Part shown: one piece after another, positions 49,627 to 58,068 of the stretch
Layout: the number at the start of each line of letters is the position of its first letter
How positions within the stretch are numbered: the first letter of the stretch is position 1
Origin: an uncultured Nesterenkonia sp.
GTDB lineage: Bacteria > Actinomycetota > Actinomycetes > Actinomycetales > Micrococcaceae
Length of the DNA: 64,000 nucleotides
Assembly: GCA_946222885.1 (NCBI GenBank)
Contig: CAMIAK010000009.1
Location: forward strand, 1-64,000
Reading direction: 5' to 3'
Made by a program: the position numbers and the translations under genes
Notes under the pieces: generated by a model
Seen by the model: only the letters and a program-made list of their open reading frames with translations
The model's database searches: none
Told to the model about the DNA's origin: nothing

Positions 49627-50583
49627 ATGGCCGAGCACTTCCGCGAGGACTCCGTCGCCGCCGTCGCCGTGCGGATCGACGTCGAGCATCCGCAGGGCAT
49701 GATCTTCGATCCCCACCAGCCGCAGCTGCGCATCGACGACCTGGGCGCCGTCCGCGGCGACGGCATCTTCGAGACCATGGACGCCGTGGACGGCGAAGTG
49801 CGGAAGTTCCAGGCCCATCTGGACCGCTTCGCCCGCTCGGCCGAGATCACCGGCATCGGGATCCCTCCGGCCGCGTCCTGGCGGGCCGCCGTCGGGCTGG
49901 GCATCGAGGAGTACCGCACCCGCGGCGTGCTGCCCGAGGAGCTGGCCATCCGGCTGGTGGCCACCCGCGGCGTGGACGGCGAGCCGGCCTCCGACGACCC
50001 GGCCTTCGCCGGCACCTACTGGACCCTGCTGACCCCCGTCTCGGAGGCGATGCGCACCGGGCGGGACCAGCCGATCTCGGTGACCCTGCTGGACCGCGGC
50101 TACGACGCCCGGGCCGCAGAGCGCGCCCCCTGGCTGCTGCTGGGAGCCAAGACGCTGAGCTACGCGGTCAACATGGCCGCCCTGCGCCACGCGGCCGACC
50201 GCGGCTTCGACGACGTCATCTTCACCTCCTCCGACGGCAAGGTGCTCGAGGGCCCGACGTCGACCGTGCTGCTGGTGAAGAAGGGCGAGGAAGGCGGGCC
50301 CATCCGGCTGATCACCCCGGAGCTGGAGAGCGGAATCCTGCCCGGCACCACCCAGGGCGCGATCTTCGCCGGCGCCGCAGAGGCCGGCTGGGAGCTGGGC
50401 TACGGGCCGGTCACCCCGCAGGACCTCTACGAGGCCGACCACGTGTGGCTCTGCTCCTCGGTGCGCTACGCCGCCCCGGTGGAGCGGATCGACGACCACG
50501 AGCTGGCCGTGGACGACGAGCTCAGCCGGCAGCTGGTCTCCTTCCTCATGGAGGACCGCCCGGTCAGCCACCCGCTGAGCTGA
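49627..50583 (+). CDS. pabC: Aminodeoxychorismate lyase (class IV aminotransferase fold)
   Basis: PLP enzyme releasing pyruvate from 4-amino-4-deoxychorismate to give p-aminobenzoate for folate. In 318 aa it shows fold-type IV signatures: DDLGAVRGDGIFETMDAVDG, the PLP lysine in LLGAKTLSYAVNMAALRHA, DVIFTSSDGKVLEGPTSTV and GILPGTTQGAIF. A branched-chain or D-amino acid transaminase is possible, but pabB lies 3.4 kb away on the same strand. TAAGCT seven bases before the ATG suggests leaderless transcription. Confidence 0.87.
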   Translation: MAEHFREDSVAAVAVRIDVEHPQGMIFDPHQPQLRIDDLGAVRGDGIFETMDAVDGEVRKFQAHLDRFARSAEITGIGIPPAASWRAAVGLGIEEYRTRGVLPEELAIRLVATRGVDGEPASDDPAFAGTYWTLLTPVSEAMRTGRDQPISVTLLDRGYDARAAERAPWLLLGAKTLSYAVNMAALRHAADRGFDDVIFTSSDGKVLEGPTSTVLLVKKGEEGGPIRLITPELESGILPGTTQGAIFAGAAEAGWELGYGPVTPQDLYEADHVWLCSSVRYAAPVERIDDHELAVDDELSRQLVSFLMEDRPVSHPLS

Positions 50584-50622
50584 GCCGGTTACAAACGCGC
50601 CCCTCAGGAGTACCCTGGGGCT

Positions 50623-51432
50623 ATGCGTATCGCGGCCGCCCAGATCGTCACCGGTGAGGACACCCACGAGAACCTCCGCCTGGTGGAGCGATGGACGGAG
50701 AAGGCCGCGAAGGCCGGCGCACGGGTGGTGGTCTTCCCCGAGGCCACGCAGCGGGCCTTCGGCCACTCCCTGACCCCGATCGCGGAGCCGGTGCACGGGC
50801 CCTGGGCCTCATCGGTCCGCGAGATCGCCGATATGCACGGCATCACCGTGGTGGCCGGGATGTTCACGCCCGCCTCCCCCGGGCCGGACGGCCGCGAACG
50901 GGTCACCAATACGCTGATCGCCGTCGGGGCCGGAGTGCGCACCTCCTATGACAAGGTGCACCTCTACGACGCCTTCGGCTTCAAGGAGTCCGCCACCGTG
51001 GAGCCGGGAGACCGGCTGGTGCAGTTCGAGGTGGACGGGGTGAGGATCGGCCTGGCCACCTGCTACGACATCCGCTTCCCCAACCTCTTCACCGCCCACG
51101 CCCGTGCCGGGGCGGTCGCGACCATCCTGCCGGCCTCCTGGGGCGCCGGCCCCGGGAAGGTCGACCAGTGGGAGCTGCTGGCCCGCGCCCGGGCGCTGGA
51201 CTCCACCCAGTACATCGTCGCCTGCGGACAGGGCCTGCCCGGAGCCGCCGGGGTCCAGGCCCCGGAGAAGGCACCGACCGGCGTTGGGCACTCCATGGTG
51301 GTCTCCCCCACCGGGAAGATCCTGGCCCGCGCCGGCGAGGCCCCGCAGCTGCTGACCGCGGAGATCGATCCGGAAGCGGCGGAGAACGCCCGCCGGCTCA
51401 TCCCGGTGCTCGCCAACGCCCGGGACCTCTGA
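50623..51432 (+). CDS. Carbon-nitrogen hydrolase (nitrilase superfamily)
   Basis: 269-aa amidase of the nitrilase superfamily with the complete catalytic triad: Glu in VVVFPEATQRAFG, Lys in YDKVHLYDAFGF and Cys in GLATCYDIRFPNLF, with a second structural Glu near WELLARARALDST. Resemblance is to the Nit1/Nit2 branch (deaminated glutathione amidase or omega-amidase). Actinobacteria lack glutathione, so another amide is likely. TACCCT six bases before the ATG implies a leaderless message. It is followed by a TPP riboswitch that belongs to the next operon. Confidence 0.9.
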   Translation: MRIAAAQIVTGEDTHENLRLVERWTEKAAKAGARVVVFPEATQRAFGHSLTPIAEPVHGPWASSVREIADMHGITVVAGMFTPASPGPDGRERVTNTLIAVGAGVRTSYDKVHLYDAFGFKESATVEPGDRLVQFEVDGVRIGLATCYDIRFPNLFTAHARAGAVATILPASWGAGPGKVDQWELLARARALDSTQYIVACGQGLPGAAGVQAPEKAPTGVGHSMVVSPTGKILARAGEAPQLLTAEIDPEAAENARRLIPVLANARDL

Positions 51433-51502
51433 GAGCTCCTGGACCGAGCTCATAACCCTGTCTCTTGAGTGTTCCGCACCACTCGTGATGGGATAGGGCT
51501 GT

Positions 51503-51588
51503 GACACGGGGTGCCCCGTCCGTGCAGGACCGGGGCTGAGATGACACCCGTCGAACCTGATCCAGTTAGCACTGGCGAAGGGAATGTC
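51503..51588 (+). promoter_or_regulatory. Thiamine pyrophosphate (THI-box) riboswitch
   Basis: The conserved aptamer parts occur in order: CGGGGTGC (P2 side), GGGGCTGAGATGACACCC (the CTGAGA pyrimidine-sensor bulge), GAACCTGATCCAGTTAGCAC (pyrophosphate-sensor side) and TGGCGAAGGGAATGTC, with P1 closed by GACA/TGTC. A downstream hairpin GGGGCTGATCCCC (about 51610-51622) may be part of the expression platform. It lies about 95 bases upstream of the SDR gene, so the SDR and the overlapping monooxygenase gene should be repressed by TPP. Confidence 0.93.
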
Positions 51589-51683
51589 CGGCTCTGCCGC
51601 ATCCTGGAAGGGGCTGATCCCCCGCGGGCTGCGCGCATCACCTCTCGGGCTGCCTTCGCCTCCGTCCAGAGAGGCATGAGCAC

Positions 51684-52472
51684 ATGAGCACTTCCGCAGC
51701 ATCATCAGCACCCGCATTGGACCAGCAGGTCGTCCTGGTCACCGGAGGGGCCCGCGGCCTGGGCGCCGCGATCTCCCGGGCCTTCCTCGCCCAGGGGGCG
51801 AAGGTCGTGATCAACTACCGCTCCTCCGCCGAGGCCGCTGAGGCGCTGGCCGCCGAATATCCGCAGCAGGCGCTGGCCCTGCAGGCCGACGTCCGGGACC
51901 GCGACGCCGTCGGTCAGCTGATCCGCACCGCCTCCGAGCACTTCGGCGCACCGGTGACCACTGTGGTCAACAACGCACTGGTCGACTTCGTGTTCAACGG
52001 CGACGCCCGCTCCAAGGCCGGCGAGATCACCTATGAGGAGCTGGCCGGGCAGTTCGACGGCTCGGTGAGAGGCTCGCTGAACACCATCCAGGCGGCCCGC
52101 CCGGGGATGGCGGAGGCCGGCGTCGGGCGCATCATCAACATCGGCACCAACCTGTTCCAGCACCCGGTGGTGCCCTACCACGACTACACCGCCGCCAAGG
52201 CCGCGCTGCTGTCGCTGACCCGCACCTTCGCCGACGACCTCGGCCCGGCCGGCATCACCGTCAACATGGTCTCCGGCGGGCTGCTGCAGACCACCGACGC
52301 CTCCGCGGCCACCCCTGAGGCCGTCTTCGAGGGCATCGCCGCGGGCACCCCGCTGCGCAAGGTCACCACCCCGGAACAGCTGGCCGACGCCGTGCTGTTC
52401 TTCGCCTCCCCCTGGGCGCGCGGGGTCACCGGCCAGAACCTGATCGTCGACGGCGGCCTGGTGAAGGGATGA
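51684..52472 (+). CDS. TPP-riboswitch-controlled short-chain dehydrogenase
   Basis: 262-aa classical SDR: LVTGGARGLGAAISRAFLAQ (cofactor loop), VVNNALVDF where NNAG is usual, YTAAKAALLSLTR (catalytic Tyr and Lys) and NLIVDGGLVKG. The position of the catalytic Ser reads INIGTNLFQ, so the usual Ser is replaced by Gly/Thr, which may alter activity. It is first in a two-gene operon under a TPP riboswitch, with its stop overlapping the next start (ATGA). A role in making or salvaging a thiamine precursor is inferred from regulation. THI-element surveys have, as I recall, noted a similar SDR (OarX), unverified here. Confidence 0.88.
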   Translation: MSTSAASSAPALDQQVVLVTGGARGLGAAISRAFLAQGAKVVINYRSSAEAAEALAAEYPQQALALQADVRDRDAVGQLIRTASEHFGAPVTTVVNNALVDFVFNGDARSKAGEITYEELAGQFDGSVRGSLNTIQAARPGMAEAGVGRIINIGTNLFQHPVVPYHDYTAAKAALLSLTRTFADDLGPAGITVNMVSGGLLQTTDASAATPEAVFEGIAAGTPLRKVTTPEQLADAVLFFASPWARGVTGQNLIVDGGLVKG

Positions 52473-53830
52473 GCACGGAACATTCCAGCACCGGACAGAC
52501 GGGAGCCGGGAAGAAGCAGGCGCACTTCAACCTGTTCATCCACGGGGTAGGACATCACAGCGCGGCCTGGCGGGCGGCGGACTCGCACGCCGAACGGCTC
52601 CGCTCGGCGGAGTACTACCAGGAGCTGGCGCAGATCGCCGAGCGGGGAAAGCTGGACGCAGTGTTCTTCGCCGACGGGCACTCCAACAGCATCACCGCTG
52701 CCGAGGACGGCCCGCTCTGGCACCTGGAGCCGCTGACCCTGCTCTCCGCACTGGCTCAGGCCACCGAACGGATCGGGCTGGTCAGCACGGTCTCGGCGAC
52801 CTTCTTCACCCCGTTCCACGCCGCACGGATGCTGGCCTCCCTGGACCACATCTCCGGCGGGCGGATCGGCTGGAACGTGGTGACCTCCATGTTCGACGCC
52901 GAGGCCCAGAACCACGGCATGGAGCAGATGCCCGAGCACGCGGTCCGCTACGCCCGTGCCGAGGAGTTCGTGGACGTGGTGCTGCGGCTCTGGGACTCCT
53001 GGCCGGCGTCGTCGATCCTGATCGAGCGCGGGGAGCGGGACGACGCGCCGGGATCAGGCCAGCAGGGCCGCTATGTGGACGGCGAGCAGCTGCAGGAGCT
53101 GGACCACCGCGGGGAGCACTTCTCCGTGCGCGGGCCGCTGAACGTGCCCACTCCGCCCCAGGGACGTCCTGTGCTCTTCCAGGCCGGGGCCTCGGAGCAG
53201 GGGCGCGAGCTGGCCGCGCGCCGGGCGGAGGGCATCTACGCGGTGGCCTATGACCTCCCTGCCGGACAGGAGTACCGGGGCGATGTGCGGCGCCGGATCG
53301 CCGCCGCCGGGCGTGATCCGGATGCCGTGGCGATCATGCCCGGGCTGGTGACCTATGTGGGCTCCACCAGGGAGGAGGCGCTGGCCAAGCAGCGGGCCCT
53401 GGACGAGCTGCTGCCGGTGGAGAGCTCGCTGCGCCAGCTCAGCGTCTTCGTCGGGCAGGACGCCTCCGGCTGGGAGCTGGACGCCCCGGTGCCGGAGCTT
53501 CCTCCGCTGGAGGAGTTCACCGGGCCCAAGGGGCGCTATGCGACCATCCTGCGGATCGTGGAGAAGGAGCGGCCCACGGTCCGGCAGCTGCTGGGCCGGC
53601 TGGCCGCGGGCGGCGGGCACTGCACCATGGTGGGCACCCCGGAGTCCATCGCCGATGAGATCGAGCAGTGGCTGGACGAGGGCGGCGCCGACGGCTTCAA
53701 CCTCATGCCGCCTTCGCTGCCCCACAGCATCGAGGACTTCGTGGAGCAGGTGATCCCGGAGCTGCAGCGCCGCGGCCGCTTTCGCCCCGACTACGAGAGC
53801 TCCACGCTGCGGGAGCACCTCCTCTCCTGA
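52469..53830 (+). CDS. FMN-dependent monooxygenase, NtaA/SnaA/DszA (LLM) family, TPP-regulated
   Basis: 453-aa luciferase-like flavin monooxygenase using FMNH2 from a partner reductase. Family features are AAWRAADSHAERLRSAEYYQ, ERGKLDAVFFADGHS, LEPLTLLSALAQATERIGLV, DHISGGRIGWNVVTSMFDAE and PVLFQAGASEQGRELAARRA. Enzymes of this family oxidatively cleave C-S, C-N or C-C bonds (nitrilotriacetate, sulphur heterocycles). Translation is coupled to the SDR. Under TPP control it may process a thiazole- or pyrimidine-related compound. This is an inference, and no thi gene is nearby. A perfect 19-bp-arm palindrome follows. Confidence 0.9.
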   Translation: MSTEHSSTGQTGAGKKQAHFNLFIHGVGHHSAAWRAADSHAERLRSAEYYQELAQIAERGKLDAVFFADGHSNSITAAEDGPLWHLEPLTLLSALAQATERIGLVSTVSATFFTPFHAARMLASLDHISGGRIGWNVVTSMFDAEAQNHGMEQMPEHAVRYARAEEFVDVVLRLWDSWPASSILIERGERDDAPGSGQQGRYVDGEQLQELDHRGEHFSVRGPLNVPTPPQGRPVLFQAGASEQGRELAARRAEGIYAVAYDLPAGQEYRGDVRRRIAAAGRDPDAVAIMPGLVTYVGSTREEALAKQRALDELLPVESSLRQLSVFVGQDASGWELDAPVPELPPLEEFTGPKGRYATILRIVEKERPTVRQLLGRLAAGGGHCTMVGTPESIADEIEQWLDEGGADGFNLMPPSLPHSIEDFVEQVIPELQRRGRFRPDYESSTLREHLLS

Positions 53831-53834
53831 CTGA

Positions 53835-53918
53835 CCGTGAGTGATCAATCGTTTCCGCTTTTCGGCGCGGAAACACCCGTTTTCGGGGGAAACTACGGGA
53901 ACGATTGATCACTCACGG
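53835..53918. repeat. Perfect 19-bp-arm palindrome downstream of the TPP operon
   Basis: CCGTGAGTGATCAATCGTT (53835-53853) is exactly complementary to 53900-53918. The 46-base centre contains two smaller hairpins (CCGCTTTTCGGCGCGG and CCCGTTTTCGGGGG). It begins five bases after the monooxygenase stop, an apparent terminator. Confidence 0.9.
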
Positions 53919-53986
53919 AAAAGGGGAGGCTCCGTTAGGCTGGGTCTGGAATGCAAGGTCGCTGATCAGAGCATGGAGGTATCACG

Positions 53987-54253
53987 ATGGACAAGATCAT
54001 GGACAGGCTGCTGACCACCGGCATCGCCTTCGGAGGAGGCTTCGTCGCCACGAAGGCCTTCGAGGCGGTCTGGCGCCAGGTCACCGGCGACGAGAACACC
54101 CCGCACGGCAGCGACGACGAGGACATCTCGCTGCAGAAGGCACTGGTCTTCTCCATCACCTCGGCCGCGATCTCCGCCGGCGTCCAGGTCCTCTCCCAGC
54201 GCGGCGCCAAGTCCGCGATGAAGAAGATCAAGGGCGACAAGGCCGAGGTCTGA
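53987..54253 (+). CDS. DUF4235-family small membrane-associated protein
   Basis: 88-aa protein with two hydrophobic segments (LLTTGIAFGGGFVATKAFEA and ALVFSITSAAISAGVQVL), a polar acidic loop between them and a basic end (SAMKKIKGDKAEV). This is the size and pattern of the actinobacterial DUF4235 family, of unknown function, often seen near envelope genes. The ATG is preceded by a GGAGG site. It converges with the mrp operon across an inverted-repeat region. Confidence 0.82.
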   Translation: MDKIMDRLLTTGIAFGGGFVATKAFEAVWRQVTGDENTPHGSDDEDISLQKALVFSITSAAISAGVQVLSQRGAKSAMKKIKGDKAEV

Positions 54254-54273
54254 GCCTCAGCAGGGGCCAGGCT

Positions 54274-54373
54274 TCCGGCCTATTCCGTGCCCGATTGAGC
54301 TGAGCGAGGCTGAAAGCTCGCTTTCAAGCCTCCGAGCCGATTGAAAGGCTGGAATAGGCCTCCGGCCTATTCC
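54274..54373. repeat. Inverted/direct repeat region between DUF4235 gene and mrpG
   Basis: TCCGGCCTATTCC occurs directly at 54274-54286 and 54361-54373, and GGAATAGGCC at 54351-54360 forms hairpins with either. GAAAGCTCGCTTTC and CGATTGAG-type inner repeats lie between. The right copy includes the mrpG stop codon. The arrangement resembles the other long palindromes and sits between convergent genes. Confidence 0.75.
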
Positions 54374-54747
54374 ACCTCCCGCCGGGACCCCGGATCCCGG
54401 CTGAGGCGGTCGACGGCGACGGCGAGCTCATCGCCGGTCAGCAGGTCGGCGCGCATGTGCTTGGTGCGGTAGCCCGCACGGCCCACCACATGCGCGCTGA
54501 CCGGTGCTGTGAGCAGCATCAGCCCCCAGGCCAGCAGCGCGACGGCGACCGCCGACCAGCTGCGCCAGGTGATCGCAGCGGCCAGCACCAGCATCAGCAG
54601 GCCCAGCACCTGAGGCTTGGTGGCCGCGTGCATCCGCGAGTGCAGGTCGGGGAAGCGCACCAGCCCGATGCCGGCTGCCAAGGACATCAGCCCGCCGACC
54701 ACCAGGAACACGGCGGCCAGCCCGTCGAGCACAGCATCGAGATCCAT
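54367..54747 (-). CDS. mnhG: Mrp Na+/H+ antiporter subunit G
   Basis: 126-aa membrane protein with three helices. MnhG/MrpG signature: LAAGIGLVRFPDLHSRMHAA followed by TKPQVLGLLML. It is part of the hetero-oligomeric Mrp cation/proton antiporter. Its start shares one base with the mrpF stop (TGATG). The C-terminal ~35 residues are charged and cytoplasmic. Last gene of the operon. Confidence 0.95.
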   Translation of the reverse strand: MDLDAVLDGLAAVFLVVGGLMSLAAGIGLVRFPDLHSRMHAATKPQVLGLLMLVLAAAITWRSWSAVAVALLAWGLMLLTAPVSAHVVGRAGYRTKHMRADLLTGDELAVAVDRLSRDPGSRREVE

Positions 54748-55223
54748 CAGCGCTCTCCCTCCGCATCGTTCCCCTGCTCCTTGCCCTTCTTGGGCACGAA
54801 TCCGGACTTCGCCAGCGCGGTGAACCAGGAGGTGGACTCATCCTCCTCCGCCGGCAGCCCCGTCATCACCGGATTCTCCCCGGCATGCTGCGGAGCCTCC
54901 GGCTCGGAGACGCCCATACCGGCCTCTTGGGCCTCGCGCTCCGCCTCCTTGGCGGCGTCCTCCGGCTTCCGGCCCACCACATAGCGGGCGATCGCCACCG
55001 CCCCGAGGAAGCCGATGACGGAGGTGACCAGCACGAAGAGGATGAAGTCCTGGTGGTCGCTGCGGACCATCTCGGTCAGCATCACGGAGGCGACGATGAT
55101 CAGGATGACGTCCACGCTGATGACGCGGTCCAGCACGGAGGGGCCGCGGTAGACCCGGTAGACCGCGCAGAGCGCCCCGACGGCCAGCAGGACCTGGGTG
55201 ATGACGGCTGCGATCTCAAGCAT
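54747..55223 (-). CDS. mnhF: Mrp Na+/H+ antiporter subunit F
   Basis: 158 aa: the first ~90 residues are the three-helix MrpF domain with YRVYRGPSVLDRVISVDVIL and HQDFILFVLVTSVIGFLGAV followed by AIARYV. A ~65-residue charged C-terminal extension, absent from typical ~90-aa MrpF, is acidic then basic (ending EQGNDAEGER). The ATG overlaps the mrpE gene end by eight bases. Confidence 0.95.
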   Translation of the reverse strand: MLEIAAVITQVLLAVGALCAVYRVYRGPSVLDRVISVDVILIIVASVMLTEMVRSDHQDFILFVLVTSVIGFLGAVAIARYVVGRKPEDAAKEAEREAQEAGMGVSEPEAPQHAGENPVMTGLPAEEDESTSWFTALAKSGFVPKKGKEQGNDAEGER

Positions 55224-55863
55224 CGGAGGCCCCCTCTGCCGCCGGAGCCGGGCGGACCTGAGCCGGCTGTATGCGCAGCGGCGCGTCCCGTTCGGTCTTG
55301 GAGAAGCCGCTGACCCGGCCCAGCCGCCGCTCGGCCCTGACCACGGCGAGGTCGGAGCGGTTGCCGCAGGTGCGGATCAGCAGCGCCTCGGTGCGCAGCG
55401 CGTCCTGACGGATCCTCTCGGCGTCGTGATCATCGGTGACGCCCAGGCAGTGCAGGTACAGGGTCGCCGTCGTGCGGTCCACGTCCAGCACCAGCGAGCC
55501 GGGCACCAGGGCCAGGGCGTGGCCCACCAGGGTGACCATGAGGTCGTCGTGGCTGCGCAGCTGCACCGAGATGATCTGGTTGCGCACTCTGGGGCCCTGC
55601 CAGATCGCGATCCAGGAGACCTGGAAGGAGGCGATGACCATCTTCCCCAGGAAGCGCACCAGGAACACCAGCCCCCAGAGCGGGTTGATCCGGCCGGTGC
55701 CCCGCAGCGGCGGCAGGTAGAAGATCCGCACGATGATGGTGCCGTAGACCAGCCCGATGATCAGCGTGCCGAGGTCGAACTGCTGCCACAGCGCCATCCA
55801 GACGAAGCCCAGGAAGGCGATGAGCGGCAGCTCGATCTTCAGCGGCGTCTTGGGACGCTTCAT
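55216..55863 (-). CDS. mnhE: Mrp Na+/H+ antiporter subunit E
   Basis: 215-aa MrpE protein. Two or three N-terminal helices (LIAFLGFVWMALWQQFDLGT, then LIIGLVYGTIIVRIFYLPPL) are followed by the conserved cytoplasmic domain with LTLVGHALALVPGSLVLDVD-like residues, here MVTLVGHALALVPGSLVLDV, and LYLHCLGVTDDHDAERIRQD. A ~45-residue basic extension ends the protein. Its start overlaps the mrpD stop. Confidence 0.95.
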   Translation of the reverse strand: MKRPKTPLKIELPLIAFLGFVWMALWQQFDLGTLIIGLVYGTIIVRIFYLPPLRGTGRINPLWGLVFLVRFLGKMVIASFQVSWIAIWQGPRVRNQIISVQLRSHDDLMVTLVGHALALVPGSLVLDVDRTTATLYLHCLGVTDDHDAERIRQDALRTEALLIRTCGNRSDLAVVRAERRLGRVSGFSKTERDAPLRIQPAQVRPAPAAEGASDA

Positions 55864-57617
55864 CAGTCTCCGCCTCCTTCCACGGGCTCGTCCTCATCGC
55901 CGGAGGTCGAGTGCCGGGTGTCCTCCAGGTTGGCGGTGTCCTCCGGCTCCAGCCCGGTGCGCACCGGGGCATGGTCCTGCACTCCGCGGTCCCCGGTGTC
56001 GATGTCCACCAGCAGCTCCTCGGTGAACTCGGTGAGCTCATCACGGACCCCGTCCACCCGCTCCTCGCCGAGGACAGCCTCCAGGTAGGGGGTGCGCTCG
56101 TACATGTCATAGGCCGCGGCACGGGAGAACTGCATCAGCGGACCGGCGAAGACGGTGAAGGCCACGGACATCGCCACCAGGGCCGCGGTGGGGGCCACCA
56201 TGTTCATCGGCAGCAGACGCCTGTTGGCGGCCCGGGCGTGGGCCAGGGTCTTCGAGAGCAACAGCCGGTCCGGGTCCTCGGCGTCCTCACCCTTGCGCCA
56301 GAAGCCGCGGGCCCAGATCCGTGCCACGGCCATGAGGGTCAGCAGCGAGGTCACCACGGAGGCGATCACCAGTGTCCAGGTGATCCAGGTGTTCTCCGCG
56401 ATGCCGCCCTGCATCATCCCCAGCTTGCCCACGAACCCGGAGAACGGCGGGATGCCGGCGAGGTTCATCGCGGGGATGAAGAACAGGATCGCCAGCACCG
56501 GGGAGATCTTCGCCAGGCCGCCCAGCCGGTCCACGTTGGAGCTGCCGGCCCTGCGCTCGATCAGTCCGGTGACCAGGAACAGAGTGGTCTGGATGGTGAT
56601 GTGGTGGGCCACGTAGTAGATGGTCGCGGACATGCCCACGATGGAGCTCAGCGCCAGCCCGAACACCAGATAGCCGATATGGCTGATCAGGGTGAAGGAG
56701 AGCATACGTTTGATGTCCGCCTGGGCCAGCGCACCCAGGATGCCGACGATCATGGTCAGCCCGGCCACGATCATCAGCGCAGTGTTGATCCGCTCCCCCG
56801 GGAAGAGCAGCGTCTCGGTGCGGATCATCGCGTAGATGCCCACCTTGGTGAGCAGCCCGGCGAAGACGGCGGTGACCGGGGCGGGCGCGGTGGGATAGGA
56901 GTCGGGCAGCCAGAAGGCCAGCGGGAAGACGGCCGCCTTGATGCCGAAGGCCACCAGCAGCATCACGTGCAGCATCAGCTGGGTGCCGTCGTCGAGCTCT
57001 CCGAGCTTCAGCGCCAGGTCCGCCAGGTTGACCGTCCCGGTAGCCGCATAGATCAGCCCGATGGTGATCAGGAAGAGCATCGAGGAGATGATCGAGACCA
57101 CCACATAGGTCACGCCCGCGCGGATCCGCTGCTCCCCTCCGCCCAGGGTCAGCAGCACGTAGGAGGCCGTCAGGAAGATCTCGAAGCCCACGTACATGTT
57201 GAACAGGTCCCCGGCCAGGAAGGCGTTGGAGACCCCGGCCACCAGGATCAGGTAGGTGGGGTAGAAGATGGAGACCGGGCCGGAGTCGTTCTTCTCCTCC
57301 GCCGCGCCCTGGCCCACGGCGTAGAGCAGCACCGCCAGGGTGATGATCGAGGAGACCACCAGCATCAGGGCGGCGAAGCGGTCGATCACCATGGAGATGC
57401 CGAAGGGCGCGGGCCAGCCGGCCAGGTGCACCGCATGGGCGCCGCCGTGCCAGATCTCGGTCAGCAGCGCGACCTCCAGGATCACCGTGATGATCAGGGT
57501 GCCCACGGTGATCGACTTCTGCACCGACTGGTTGCGGTAGAAGGCGAAGGCGAAGCCGGCCCCGAAGAAGGGCAGGAGCACCGCCAGCGGCACGAACTCA
57601 ACGAGCGTCGTCTCCAC
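55863..57617 (-). CDS. mnhD: Mrp Na+/H+ antiporter subunit D
   Basis: 584-aa proton-channel subunit homologous to complex I NuoL/M/N. There are 14 helices over about 1-500, with DLFNMYVGFEIFLTASYVLL, KAAVFPLAFWLPDSYPTAPA (the key Lys) and AQADIKRMLSFTLISHIGYL. A ~80-residue acidic tail follows, which other MrpD proteins lack. The GTG start lies inside mrpC (20-base overlap) after GGAGGGGAGG. Confidence 0.96.
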   Translation of the reverse strand: METTLVEFVPLAVLLPFFGAGFAFAFYRNQSVQKSITVGTLIITVILEVALLTEIWHGGAHAVHLAGWPAPFGISMVIDRFAALMLVVSSIITLAVLLYAVGQGAAEEKNDSGPVSIFYPTYLILVAGVSNAFLAGDLFNMYVGFEIFLTASYVLLTLGGGEQRIRAGVTYVVVSIISSMLFLITIGLIYAATGTVNLADLALKLGELDDGTQLMLHVMLLVAFGIKAAVFPLAFWLPDSYPTAPAPVTAVFAGLLTKVGIYAMIRTETLLFPGERINTALMIVAGLTMIVGILGALAQADIKRMLSFTLISHIGYLVFGLALSSIVGMSATIYYVAHHITIQTTLFLVTGLIERRAGSSNVDRLGGLAKISPVLAILFFIPAMNLAGIPPFSGFVGKLGMMQGGIAENTWITWTLVIASVVTSLLTLMAVARIWARGFWRKGEDAEDPDRLLLSKTLAHARAANRRLLPMNMVAPTAALVAMSVAFTVFAGPLMQFSRAAAYDMYERTPYLEAVLGEERVDGVRDELTEFTEELLVDIDTGDRGVQDHAPVRTGLEPEDTANLEDTRHSTSGDEDEPVEGGGD

Positions 57618-58068
57618 GGTCCTCCCCTCCTTCCTTGAGCGTCAGCTGCTCCTCCTCGATGAACTCGGAGGTCTCGGTCTCGACCTCGGCGTCCTCCTCC
57701 GGGTCGTAGTCCGGCTTGGCCGCCACGCGGCGGTCCTCCTCGTCATCGGTGACCTCGTCCTGGCGCGCGAGCACCCAGGAGCGGTAGATCAGTGCGAGCA
57801 CGAAGCTCACCAGCGCGAAGGCGATCACGATGGCCGTCAGCAGCAGCGCCTGGGGCAGCGGGTCGAAGTATTCGTCGGCCTCCACGCCGTCGGTGACCAG
57901 CGGGGCCAGGCCCGCGCGGCCCGCGGTCTGGAGCAGCAGCAGGTTCACCCCGTTGGAGATCAGGATGATGCCCAGCAGCACGCGGGTCAGCGAACGCTCC
58001 AGCAGCAGATAGATCCCGACGGCGAGCATCACGCCCATCACGATCAGCAGGGTCAGATTGATGGTCAT
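57598..58068 (-). CDS. mnhC: Mrp Na+/H+ antiporter subunit C
   Basis: 156-aa NuoK-like subunit: three helices (about 5-110) with GIYLLLERSLTRVLLGIILI followed by SNGVNLLLL and DPLPQALLLTAIVIAFALVS. A C-terminal extension of ~45 mostly acidic residues follows. The ATG lies directly after the mrpA stop with no gap. Confidence 0.95.
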   Translation of the reverse strand: MTINLTLLIVMGVMLAVGIYLLLERSLTRVLLGIILISNGVNLLLLQTAGRAGLAPLVTDGVEADEYFDPLPQALLLTAIVIAFALVSFVLALIYRSWVLARQDEVTDDEEDRRVAAKPDYDPEEDAEVETETSEFIEEEQLTLKEGGEDRGDDAR

